From Ophiostoma sp. CBS 140.51 (Eukaryota > Ascomycota > Sordariomycetes > Ophiostomatales > Ophiostomataceae), in assembly GCA_029298735.1 (NCBI GenBank), contig JANSLP010000072.1, positions 62,001 to 126,000 on the forward strand: 64,000 nt of DNA, read 5' to 3'. Of this stretch, positions 53,831-64,000 are shown one piece after another. The translations under genes were made by a program, and so were the position numbers. Every line of letters starts with the position of its first letter. Positions within the stretch are counted from its first letter, which is position 1. The notes under the pieces were generated by a model, which was not told where the DNA came from, did no database searches, and worked only from the letters and a program-made list of their open reading frames with translations.

Positions 53831-54256
53831 ATGTTCCGTGCCTCTGTTGCCCGCGCGGCCGCCGTCGCCGCGCCCCGTGCCGCTGTCGCTGTTGGCCGTG
53901 TCGCCATCCGCCGTGCTGTCCCCGCTACCGCTCCCCTGCGGTTAGCCTCCCCCATGAAGGCCATCGCCGTCACCCCCGTCCGCTTCTACTCCGCCGCCGC
54001 CGGCCTCAACAAGGACGAGGTCGAGGGCCGCATCATTAGCTTGCTCCAGGGCTTCGACAAGGTCAACGACGCCAGCAACATCAAGGCCACCTCGCACTTT
54101 GCCAACGACCTGGGCCTGGACTCGCTAGACACCGTCGAGGTTGTCATGGCCATTGAGGAGGAGTTCAGCATCGAGATCCCCGACAAGGATGCCGACTCGC
54201 TGCACAGTGTGGACAAGGCCGTCGAGTACATTTTGAACCAGCCGGATGCCCACTAA
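53831..54256 (+). CDS. mitochondrial acyl carrier protein (NDUFAB1 homolog)
   Basis: The product is 141 aa and starts at an ATG after CCTCACACC. Residues 1 to about 54 form an Arg/Ala-rich mitochondrial presequence ending near VRFYSAA. The mature domain is a typical four-helix acyl carrier protein. The motif DLGLDSLDTVE puts the 4'-phosphopantetheine on S98. The acidic segment EEEFSIEIPDKDAD (109-122) is helix III and its flank. The protein carries acyl chains in mitochondrial fatty acid synthesis, feeds lipoate production and is a structural subunit of complex I through LYR-motif partners. It lies 1.03 kb downstream of the TYKY gene on the same strand, each with its own leader. Confidence 0.95.
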   Translation: MFRASVARAAAVAAPRAAVAVGRVAIRRAVPATAPLRLASPMKAIAVTPVRFYSAAAGLNKDEVEGRIISLLQGFDKVNDASNIKATSHFANDLGLDSLDTVEVVMAIEEEFSIEIPDKDADSLHSVDKAVEYILNQPDAH

Positions 54257-55425
54257 GGGCATGCGCTCTCCCATTTCCTTTTCTACTCTCCTGACCACAC
54301 CACTCTCCTGCCCTCGTGCGTTCATTGTACTATAGATACGAGAGAAGCAGAAACAATATAAAAAATAACATATTCTTGCATTACAAATCATGAGACGAAG
54401 GAGACGATTGTGATACAGAGACTGATATGTGACAGGAGGAGGTTGAAGGAAACTGTAGCCGATTGTGATGTGTGATGTGGGACAAGACGATGATATGGTT
54501 GATAAAGGCTCTGCCGATGGAAAGCGAGCGTGTACGGGAACAGGGTGTGTACGGGAGGATATGTGATGAATTGATGAAGAAAGCAAGGTACGGTTGGGAC
54601 ACATCACCGTGGAACATACAGAGTACATCTTGCATGTAGTTTTGTAGACGATGAAGCGTATTTATTGTCATCTGGCACTGAGCAGCTTAGGAAGCAGAGA
54701 CAGAGTCGCCGGTCTAACATGTCGAATGGATATAGACACAGACGATAGACACAGACCATGTTCAGTTCGAACCGAGGTAAATGATATAACTTCAAAATTG
54801 ATCATAATGCAATATACTCCGTGGTAGATGAACAATATAAAATTATATACAAGGTAGAACAAGAACAAATAGTTGGTGTAGATCGATGAACATCGGACAA
54901 GATGCAGTTGATGTGAGGATACAAAGACAAAAAACAAAAATATGAGAAGACAAGAACACCATTAGATCCCCTGATACATGATTGATAAAACAGGATGAAG
55001 AACAAGACAGATTTTCTTTTCCAGGAGACAAAACAAAATAAAAAGCAAGAACAATTAAAACATTGACCACCCAATTACCTTTTTGATGACGCATTTTAAA
55101 CTCTCCCCTTGCCTTTCCTCTTGTGTTGTTTTTATTCTTTTTCCACCCCTTGCCGGTCACAGCCGGGCTATGCAGTGTTTTGCGTGCTCCAACCTGAGAC
55201 TTCCATGCAGATAAACAGGGACAGAAAGTAAATCAGTGTATATGCGATGAAATATCCTCCTCTGTGTAAAAATGCCTTCGTTTGGGATGGGATCCCCCGC
55301 CCTCCCGGAGGCGAAAAGAGTGGAAGGAGAGTATTGTCGTTCGTATCGCTCCGCGACGCTTCGCGTTAACATCGCCCACGGCATTTGTTTCGCCTTCGGC
55401 AGCTAACACCGCTCCGCTTCGCTGC

Positions 55426-55535
55426 GCAGCTAGTATTGTCTGCGGCAGCTAGTATTGTCTGCGGCAGCTAGTATTGTCTGCGGCAGCTAGTATTGTTTGC
55501 GGCAGCTAGTATTGTCTGCGGCAGCTAGTACCGCC
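55426..55535 (+). repeat. 19-base tandem repeat, about 5.5 copies
   Basis: Units of GCAGCTAGTATTGTCTGCG start at 55426, 55445, 55464, 55483, 55502 and 55521. They are nearly identical; the fourth has one C-to-T change and the last diverges after GTA. The array lies 137-246 bases downstream of the CCCH-gene stop. Confidence 0.95.
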
Positions 55536-55631
55536 TCCGGCGGTCCGTCTGCGACGAATGGCGATACCCCGCCTCCCTCCACCCTCACACCCGTAGAGGT
55601 GGAGGATGAAGAGTAGGTGACCGACAGTTCA

Positions 55632-55669
55632 CATCGTCTTCGGCGATGACTATCGTCGACTTCGTCGAC
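55632..55669 (-). other. two hairpins just after the CCCH-gene stop
   Basis: On the sense (reverse) strand GTCGAC-GAA-GTCGAC (55669-55655) begins three bases after TAG. CATCG-CCGAAGA-CGATG (55648-55632) follows. Confidence 0.55.
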
Positions 55670-55671
55670 TC

Positions 55672-57925
55672 CTACCGACTCGCCTCCTTCGGCTGGCTCC
55701 CCGCCGTTCCCTTGACAATGTTGGCGTATCCCCAGAGACTGTTCGTAGCAGGAGTCGCCGTAGTCGCAGCCGTCGTGGCAGCCGCAGGTGCACCGTTCTT
55801 TTGCTTCGACTCATCAACTTCCTCCATATCAAAGAGGAAGGACGGGTCTTCCTCGTCAATGGGCGCGGGGAACCGTCCGCCCGAGCCAGAGTTGTTCGCG
55901 CCGGCGCCACTGCTGCCAATGATGCCCGCTGCGGCGGCTTGGGTGACGGCCGCCTGACTGAGCGACGCACTGGGGTTGCGGGCAGCCGACGGGCGAAGAC
56001 GTGAGGGAGCCGATGGGGACGAGCGGTCGGGCTTATCGTCGTCTTCCAAACGAGTGCGCTGCAACTGCTGTGACAGAACACTCTCCGACATGCTGCCGCC
56101 AAACCCTTGACCAAAACTGCTGGCCCTTCCGCCGAGCGACCCCGACAGGCTATGCCCGAAATCGCCGCCACCGAGGCTGCCACTGATTCCATTGGAGGTG
56201 CCTGCCTTCCCGTTGACGCCACGGTCGGCCAGACTGGAGTTGCGCAGGGGAGAGCCGACATGTCCAAACGCCGAGGCGGCGTGCTTCATGGAACGGCCGA
56301 CACTGCCCGGTTCAAAGTCTTCGTCAAACGCCGAAGCACCGGCTCCGTAGGACGACGACGGCAAAGGAATGCCGTTGCCGCTGCTGCGCTGGCGCTGCTG
56401 CAGCCAGGGGCTCCACCGGGAGGGGCTGCCGGCGAGACCACCGGCGCCGGCGGGACTGCCAAACTTTGTGGCATTGGCCGACGCACTGGCCGACTGTGTG
56501 GGTGTTTCGCTCAGGGCGTCGCCGAGCGCGTTACCGCTCGGCTCAGTATGCCGGATCGATCCTCTGCGGGCCTTTTCCTGCGGGGTCAACACTTCATTGG
56601 CCAGGTTGGCGGGCACATAGTCCTCCTCCAAGAACCAAAACTCGGTGTCCCAGTCGCGGTCCACCTTAGGGACGCTGCTCGAGATAAGCCGGGGTTTGGC
56701 GTAGCGGGTGGACGAGGAGTGCATGATGCGTTTGCCGCCGAAATCGTCGAGGGCGGCGCCGTTGAGCAGGGACGAGGTCTTGGGGAGGTGAGACTGGTGC
56801 TGGGCGGCGAGGAGGCCGGACAGATTGGACGGAGACAGGTGGTCGCCGAAAGCGGACGTGTGCAGCAACTTGAGTGTTTCCGACGTACGCTCGTCCTTGG
56901 TGTTCTGGAGGGAGGGTGTGGGCGATTCGATGCCAAACTTGGAGGGCACCGAAGAGGGCCAGGGGCCGTAGCGGGCGGCGTGACTGATACCGTTGGAGTC
57001 GAACGAGGCCGGCAGCGGAGCGTCCATCACTGAAAGAACATTAGCGTTCATGGGGCTCAGACCCAAAACGCTGCGGTGCTGCTGTGGAGTCTGGCCGCCC
57101 TGTTGGGATTGCCGCAGAGCCTGGCCGAGACTGCTCGTGGCTCCGTTGTGGTGCAGGTCGTCGGCAAAGCCACCAGGACCGGGCGGCGAGCCGTAGGCGG
57201 AGGTGGGGTTCGACGTGTAGGACGTGTCGACATTGACCTCGTAGCGGTCGTCTTGCTGTGCGGGCGGCTGTTGTTGTTGTCCTGCGTTCAGGAACGAGTT
57301 GGTGAGAGCACTGTTGGACGGCTGCATGTAGGCGGCGGGGTTGACGCGGTTGCCTAGGCCGAGGTTGTGCTGTCCAGGGCCACCGTTGCCACCGGGATGC
57401 CCGCCAGGCCCATGACCGACTGGCGCCGTGCCGATAATGACGCCATTCTTGCCGTAGGTGACGCGGCGGCCGTCGGGCAGGAGATGCATGTTGGCGCACT
57501 TGGGGCCAAACTTGCAGTTACCCTTGGCAAAGTACTTGCAGACGGTTTCGATGGCAGTGCCAATGTCGTGGCTGAAGGGGCAGGAGTTGCCCGCCTGGCA
57601 GGCACCTTGGCGGAAGAACTTGCACGGAACGTGGGAGGTGTCTGTTTTTTCTGGTATTAGCATGAGGCAGCGACGATAGCCGGGTGGCAGACAACCACCA
57701 CGGGGTTTGCTTTAGACGCCCGGAGGGCGTCTCGGGCGTCTGGTACTCACTCGGTGGACTCCGCGGCCCATCAAACCGGGCTTGTGCACCGGGCATCGGA
57801 CTCGTGCCGTCGTGTTGCTGCTGCTGCTGTTGTGATTGACCACCTTGTTGTTGCTGCTGCTGCTGCTGCCCATTCTGGCCGATGTTCAGGCTGCCCGACC
57901 GCGCGTGGCGGAATTCGGGCTGCAT
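55672..57925 (-). CDS. tandem CCCH zinc-finger protein
   Basis: Exon 1 is 57925-57751 and exon 2 is 57650-55672, with a 100-base intron at 57750-57651 (GTGAGT, branch ATGCTAATA, acceptor CCAG). The product is 717 aa. Splicing joins RFDGPRSPP to KKTDTSHVP in frame. Exon 1 codes for poly-Gln runs. Two C-x7-C-x5-C-x3-H fingers follow: C68, C76, C82, H86 and C96, C104, C110, H114. Such fingers bind RNA in several regulators of mRNA. The remaining 600 residues are Gly/Ser/Pro/Gln-rich and disordered, with one denser segment around residues 330-380 (DRDWDTEFWFLEEDYVPANL). The ATG at 57663 lies inside the intron and is not the start. Target and function are unknown; RNA binding is an inference from the fingers. 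Confidence 0.9.
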
Positions 57926-60900
57926 GGTGGAGGAGGATGTGAGAACGTCGGTAAGACGTTCGATTGGAGTGTGGTGGGAGATTAAAACGGATTGAATCGG
58001 ATCGCGGGGACGGAGACGCGGGGTCGGAGCGTCGAGGAGGGGGACGACGGTCGACGGTCGACGGTCTGTGTATCGTATGTCGTCGGTGTGTATCGTTTTG
58101 CGGTTGTGTATCCTCTTCTCGTGTATGTGTGTGCGTCGAGTGTGTCGTGTGAGGTTGTGCGAGAATGGAAGTGCAGAAGCGGAGGTGAGGAGAGAAAAGA
58201 ATGGAGAAGGATGATTGATTGACAGAGAGATAGTCTGACTGACTGGCTTTGGCTGGTAGGGGTTTCGGAGGGCCGGATTTCCCTACAGGCGCTTGCTGGT
58301 GAGTGTTCGGTTGCTGGGTTCAGTGGTTTTTCCTAGTGCAGTTTTCGCTTTGCCTGTGATTTTTTTTGTCACTTTGTCACTTTGTCACTTTTTTTCTGCC
58401 CCGTAGCGTCTTCGGGTGGTGGCGGTCGTTCTTTGTGCGGCGCGATAGGCGGGTTTCTGGGGGGCCGGCGGTGAACGGGGACAGTTGGGTGATACTTGCG
58501 ACAAAAAGAGGAGGCGGTGACGAGCGGCGGGGAAGTCGCGGCCCTAAGAAAGTAGAGCTTGGGCCTGTGCTTGTGCGCTGAAAGTGACGAAAAAAGAGGG
58601 GTTGTTGGATCGCTCCAGGGGTTGTTCTGTGCTGCCCTTGTGTGCCTTTTCTAGCTCTCCCTTGTGTGTTTTCAGGGGGTCGGTTGGCCTGGACTGCGCG
58701 ATAATGGATCGATAAGCTGATAAGAGGGCCTCTGAACGGAGCAAACTTTACGACATAACCCCAACTGACAAGCACTAACGCCGGGGACGCAAGAGCAAGT
58801 GGCACGCGGTGGCACAGCTTCCCGGCTGGAGCGGTTTGCCGAGAACGTCTTGAAAGAGGAATGAACGCGTGAGACGTGCGAGAGAATTTGCAAGGCAATG
58901 CTGGCAGAGACTCCTTGGATAGTCAAGGTTGAGCAAGTTGACCCCTCAGACACCAATAAGATGATGCGATTTGCTTGCGAATATCGACATCGACCCTAGG
59001 AGCTGGTCAGGCTTTGGTCGTGTGGTGCGACCTTGTGAGGCCGGCCAGATGGCACTTGCAGCCTGGCAAGGGAAGACGACAAGGTTGATAGAGGCGGAAA
59101 TCGAAGAGATAGGATAAATATAGCTCAGGAGGAGGGAAATGGATGATAGGATGTGAGATGTGCAGGTTTGACTTGCATAAAATAAAAGGGGCGTGGCCGT
59201 CGTTGAGATGGACGAATAAAAGAGAGATCGATATGGCGATGCGTGGGGAGGGACGATTAATGAATTCGTTTGATAGTAGAGGAAAGGCGACAGTCGGCCA
59301 TCCAGCGTGGGGGAACTGATAGCGGGACAGCTGCTGGACTGGGGTAAACCGGGGAGCTGTTCGATGTTGTTTGAGGGTTCGTTGGGGGTATATTTGAGCC
59401 AAGGTGGAGGGAGGCAGCAGAGGACGGGTAAATGTTTTGAAGGACCGGATATCCCAGGAAAAGAAAGAGAGGACGCGTGGACCGGGTAACAGGCACGGTG
59501 TAAGTGAGAAAGTTGGATGAGAATGGGCTGGGAAAGTGCAAGGATGAAGGATGAGGCGAAGTTGGAGGAGGTGGAATAACAGACGAAGATAAAGAATAGG
59601 GAAGATTTGGAAAGGGAAGCGGTTTGAAGAAGGACACAAACAGGAGGTAAGGCACTTTAAAAGAAAACAAGATGTATGTCTACGGCGCAGATGAAGTCGT
59701 AGGCAAGAACAAGAGGACGTCCAAATAAAGTGTGAACTGACAGGCGAAGAGAAGAAACAGGGATTCAGAAACTGCCTCGTCGACGGGGAAACGCGGAGGA
59801 AGAGCCTACTGAGTCAACATGTCTGTCGTTTGCCTTCTGCCTTCTTTAACAGATACGGTCTCATGCAGAGACTGCCAAAATACATCACGAGACGTCTTCA
59901 ACAAAAGCAAACGAAAATCATGGGTGATGGAGGGTGGTGGAGGGTGGCCGTCTCCACCGACACGAGGCCACGAGTAGGAAGGAGGCGACACAAGACTGGC
60001 AAGGACGGAGAAACAAAATAAAATAGAGTTGGTATGGGTTCCAAAAACAGGGAACAAGATACTTCAAGGCACATCATGAGGACAGGCAGGGCAGGCTGCA
60101 GAAAAGCGTGTGCGGTGTGGTGCGGGTGAAAAACAGTGGCCATGCCACGCTCAAATATGTACACGCAGAGTGCACACGATACGCAGCCTCCAAGTAGGGC
60201 AGGTGAGACAATGTAAAGAAACAAGACAGACATACAATGCGGCGAGGGTGGGGGTTCAGAATGTGAAGGATGGAGAAAGACATCAGTATTCTTAGAGAGA
60301 CCGTGGAATCAGGTGAGGGCATCTTGCCAGAATTGCCTGATTGGGAATCCCAGCAATATCGTCACAAAAAACCCATGCCAACCCAAAAAGACGGGCCGAC
60401 ATTTACTTCATCGAGCAGTCGTCTATGCATCGTTTGTTCATCGTGCGCCAAGGAACGCTGTACGATGCCGGCTGGGGTTGCCTGGTTGTCGGTGTTTTTC
60501 TGTCGTATTTGAGTGGTTCCCCCACTCGTCTCTCCGCCTTTTCATCGCTTCTGTCTTTCGTGTGGCCTTGGAGGCGCCGACAAAATAAAGGCTGCGGTCG
60601 TACCGCGGGAGTTCTACAATATGTGAGCAGTCGAGGGGGACAAGAAAATATACAAAGACAAAGACGCTGACCAGTGGGAGCTGGTGATGCTGTGCAACGG
60701 TACTAGGCAAAAATCACAGCCTCGCGGATCGACCGGTCGACGGCTACCTGCAGGAGGATGCAGATGATGCGGACATGGATGATGCAAAAAAGGCGGATAC
60801 GGACGGCGAAATAGAAGATCGGCAGTGCGCCTGCAGATGTCCTGCAGGCCTCCCTGTCCTTTCACCCTGCACCTACACGTCGTATCTCCGGCAGACGGAT

Positions 60901-63900
60901 GGGCACAACGTCGTAATGATGAAAGTAGCACTTTTACCTTGCTACTTATTACGATCGTGAAGGGTGCACCAAGTGCCGGGGCGATGTTGCTCTTTTTTTA
61001 CAGCGGCTGCCGCGGGGTGGTGACTTGCCAGTGCCGGGGCCACCAGTGCCGGTGACGACTCTGCACAGTCTATCCCGGAGCACTCTCTCCTGGACACAAC
61101 TTGAAAAAGAGGATATGAGACAACAAACCCGAGAAAAGCACGATACGAGTGAACGTCTCGACCACTTCCACGTTTACTTATGAACACACTCTGCACGCAC
61201 TTGTAGGCCCTCCTTTTGAACCCACCCCTCTTGGGCGGACACACCCACCGACAACCATTCTCCCCTCCTCTTCTACATCTCCAACCTCACATTCAGCCTC
61301 TCCACCCCTCCACCAAGGGACCAAGTTGGTAAACGTTCGTCTTTATCTGGACAGCTGAAGATGCAAAATTTTGGAAATAAAGCTGAAAACCGTGGACGAA
61401 TCTCTTCTGTTGTCCAGAAAACCAGAAAAGTGCAGTGACTTGGTCTTTTTTTTTCGTCGGGATCGGGCGACTAATCTTAGGTCCCATGAACCATCTTAGT
61501 GCACGCGGTTCGCATCGAGAAATACAAAAGACAATAAATAAAAAAAGACAAGAACGCCCGGCCATGTTGCGTCCCGTTCCTTGCCCCGCCTAGTGTAATC
61601 CTCAATGGAAATCAGGACATTTCAAACTGAGGGCTCCTCAACACCTGGGTTCTTCTCGTTTTCATCGTCGACATTCTTGGCATGAAAATACACTACTGCA
61701 GTCGATCGAAAATGGATGGGTGGGAGAAGATGGTGGGGAGGAAGACTACCAAAAATGGGTGTCATGTGGTCGCTCTGGCAGCCTTCTTGCACAGTCCTAG
61801 AAATCGGTGTCCTCTGATAGGTCGCCTTTCCAGAGTAGGAGTGTGAGTGGCCAACTAGGTACTTGTCTCGTTGGAAAATAAAGTGATGGTGCAAGTAAAT
61901 AATGTGAAAATACGACTTCGATAATTTCATACCGTTTATCATCATTTGATCTTGCACGTGAAGTGTCTTCTGATTACAAAATTGTTGATGACTCGGATGT
62001 GGCTGTTGGTTTTGTTGTGTGTGCTGATCCCGTGTAAGTGAAAATTACCGTTGTTTTCGAAGGTGATGCATTTTGGCGAGTCGGATTTCTTTACGTCGTA
62101 TTAATTCCTGCATGTCCTAAGCGAAATACGTGAAAATGAGACTAAATGCTCTAGTTACTTTCCTTTGTTTGTCAGGACGGGCTGGGCGCAAAAATATAAA
62201 AGAAAAGGGTCGGTCTATCGCAAGGCCATGAATATGAACAAGGGAGAATCAAAGGAAAGAGCGAAGATAACAAAGGAGGGCAATCGCAGATGAGGGAAGG
62301 AGCACTGACAAGGCCGACGCACCGAGTGGAAAATGCAAGTGCGAAAGATGCGACCAAATAGGCAAGTGCCAATGGCAGTTGTGAATGACGAATTGTGAGT
62401 TAGGCGAGAAGGCGAGGGAGACAGGTGAGAAGACGAGACCAGACGACAAAACGCAGACAACCAAAAAAACTGAAATAAAAACCGAGAAAATAAAAGGGAG
62501 GGGAGCAAAAAACGTCAAAAGGTCAAAAAGTTCAGAAAGAAGGGACGAGGAACCAGGAGACCTAAAAGTGGCAGGCGGCGAAGTTTTATTCAGACAGATT
62601 TCCGTGAGTACGAGTACAAAGTAATGGCCCGTATTGTGATCGAATCGTTAACTGCCCGTTTTCTTCTTGGGTCTGGGGGAGAAACCGGGGCGCGTGAGAT
62701 AGTGGATGAGAAGGAACGAAAGGTGTGAGCTGGGGGCAAAACGCCAAGCGGATGGGTCGGATAGCTCGCTACTTCGTACTGTTTGCCAGTGAGCACAGGT
62801 CCTGGCAGTCTGTTCCGGCTTGTGTGGATTTTGTGTGGATTTTGCTTGGCATTTTCCTCTCTTCGTTTCGTTTTCGTGTTCATTCGTGCTCTCTATTTTA
62901 CGTGATTTTACGTGATTTTATTGTATTTAATTGTATTTTATTTTGCCCTTTGTTTCCAGTTTTTGGTAATGAACACAGTGCGGCAGACGGGCGGGCAAGA
63001 GGACAAGAAGGCAGAAGACAATAGCAGAAGAGATGAGGATACGTCAAATACGAGGCTCAAGAGAAAACGAAATTGCCGTGCGTTCGTTTATCTCGACTTC
63101 GGACTTGTGTGGTCTGCATGTCAATGATGTCTAATGTCCCAATGCAGGCCCTATGTGGGCTGTCTTGCAGCTTTGGGTCTGTCCTTTTGCACCTGCAGGC
63201 TGCAGGAGACTTTTAGACTTTCCGACTTTCTTTTTGACGAGGTTGGGCTTTATGCCACTAGCTTTACAAGGTGTGGCAGTCGTGACGCACGCCAGGCCAT
63301 GACTTTCCTGGGCAAAGGAAGCTGGGATAAAAGGAGGGAACGGAGTTGAAGTGACGCAGTGGATGGGCGGAAGCGGGTATGATTTAGCGCCGCGTGGGAT
63401 AGTTATCAGTTCTATCAGTAATTGTTGTTTGGAGGATTTGGAAGGAGCGACAGAGGGCAGATGGTCAGATCACAGAAGAGCGCAAAGAATCTGGTCAGGA
63501 ACACGCGCATAAAGAACGACAAAATAAAGCTGTAAACCTCAAACCTCCGTGATGTCGTCGAAGAGGTCGATATGGGCACATGTCGTAGGCGCAGATGTTC
63601 TGAAAACAGCGCTGGGCTTTTGGTGGGTTTCTCTGAGTTCACTGGGGTGTTGCGCGGCCATCTAGCAAGAAAGTGGCCAAGATCGGCAGCCAGGTGGGTT
63701 TAGATGCAGTACGGAGTAGATGGGGTTTCGATCAGTTTTGGATAGCACACAGGCACCACGTCGATCGCGAGAAAAGCAAGCTGGCCACCAGAGCTGTCTA
63801 TTTTATTTTTAGAGGCGAGCCAGGAACTCGGTGAAGATAAAAGCACGCCGATCCCATAAGGCTGTCAAAAAGAAGTAGAGGAAACATAAGAGACAAAAAG

Positions 63901-64000
63901 ACTGTAAAACGATAAATCAACATCAATTGACAGCACACGACAACAGATCAATTTATTCAGTAAGTTACAGACATGCAGCTGTGACAAGACGACACGGCCT
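57926..64000. other. 6 kb without a supported gene
   Basis: The first kilobase is the CCCH-gene leader and promoter, with repeated GGTCGAC near 58049-58066 and TTTGTCAC three times near 58366-58391. TATGTCGTA occurs at 58749 and TACTCCGTA at 63710. ACGTGATTTT is doubled near 62900-62920. Reading frames on both strands are short or low in complexity. The right end may be flank of a gene outside the window. Confidence 0.45.
58749..58757 (-). other. TATGTCGTA element, copy 7 (inverted)
   Basis: Reverse-strand copy, here TTATGTCGTAA rather than GTATGTCGTA, 824 bases upstream of the CCCH gene. Confidence 0.45.

Larger units (their letters stand above)
54257..55671. other. convergent intergenic region with tandem repeat and hairpins
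   Basis: The left part (54300-55080) is A/T-rich and without a gene. The right part (55340-55671) is the 3' flank of the leftward CCCH gene and is full of short inverted repeats, including a perfect ACCGCC-TCC-GGCGGT at about 55529-55543 and the 19-base tandem array. Confidence 0.5.

Noticed and set aside
57661..57663. ATG at 57663 as start of the CCCH protein
   Set aside because: It lies in a well-formed intron (GTGAGT, branch, AG); exon 1 from 57925 joins in frame.

Overview
The window reads as nuclear DNA of a filamentous ascomycete, most likely a Sordariomycete. The signs are short introns (55 to 115 bases, GTRAGT donors, CTAAC-type branch sites), GC-rich reading frames with long Ser, Gln and Asn runs, pyrimidine-rich leaders, a GH7 cellobiohydrolase and a fungal cellobionic acid phosphorylase. 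Lineage below class is a guess. I find 17 protein genes and one intron-containing tRNA. Intergenic gaps are large, up to 5 kb.

Layout. 1-1335 (-): N-terminal part of the CHL1/DDX11 iron-sulfur DNA helicase, cut by the window edge. 2657-3338 (+): small basic/acidic protein with a GGAGN motif, one intron. 4255-5703 (+): fungal protein with a PD-(D/E)XK-like signature. 8480-9976 (+): secreted GH7 cellobiohydrolase, two introns. 10387-10474 (+): tRNA-Gln(UUG). 15807-18263 (+): GH94 cellobionic acid phosphorylase. 21423-22403 (+): secreted Ser/Thr-rich wall-type protein with dibasic sites. 23027-25834 (-): FCP1 CTD phosphatase. 29127-30971 (-): ferroportin-family (SLC40) transporter. 31854-34358 (-): DUF1479 protein with altered metal ligands. 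37183-37896 (+): GFA/CENP-V zinc protein. 38125-38718 (-): secreted Gly-Gly-Pro repeat protein. 41620-42717 (+): divergent short-chain dehydrogenase. 43120-43977 (-): four-helix membrane protein. 48766-51054 (+): conserved fungal protein of unknown function. 51952-52798 (+): complex I TYKY/NDUFS8 subunit. 53831-54256 (+): mitochondrial acyl carrier protein. 55672-57925 (-): CCCH zinc-finger protein, one intron. 57926-64000: no gene seen.

Two functional neighbourhoods stand out. The cellobiohydrolase and the cellobionic acid phosphorylase are consecutive protein genes on one strand and belong to the two ends of oxidative cellulose use: cellobiose release outside the cell, then phosphorolysis of its oxidised product inside. 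The TYKY subunit and the mitochondrial acyl carrier protein, both complex I components, sit about 1 kb apart on the same strand.

Two non-coding signals cut across the genes. First, small hairpins, mostly with a GAA triloop on the sense strand and different stem sequences, occur just after the stop codons of five genes and twice in the last intron of the TYKY gene. Second, the 9-mer TATGTCGTA occurs seven times, always outside genes, and six copies extend to GTATGTCGTA. I do not recognise either as a described element.
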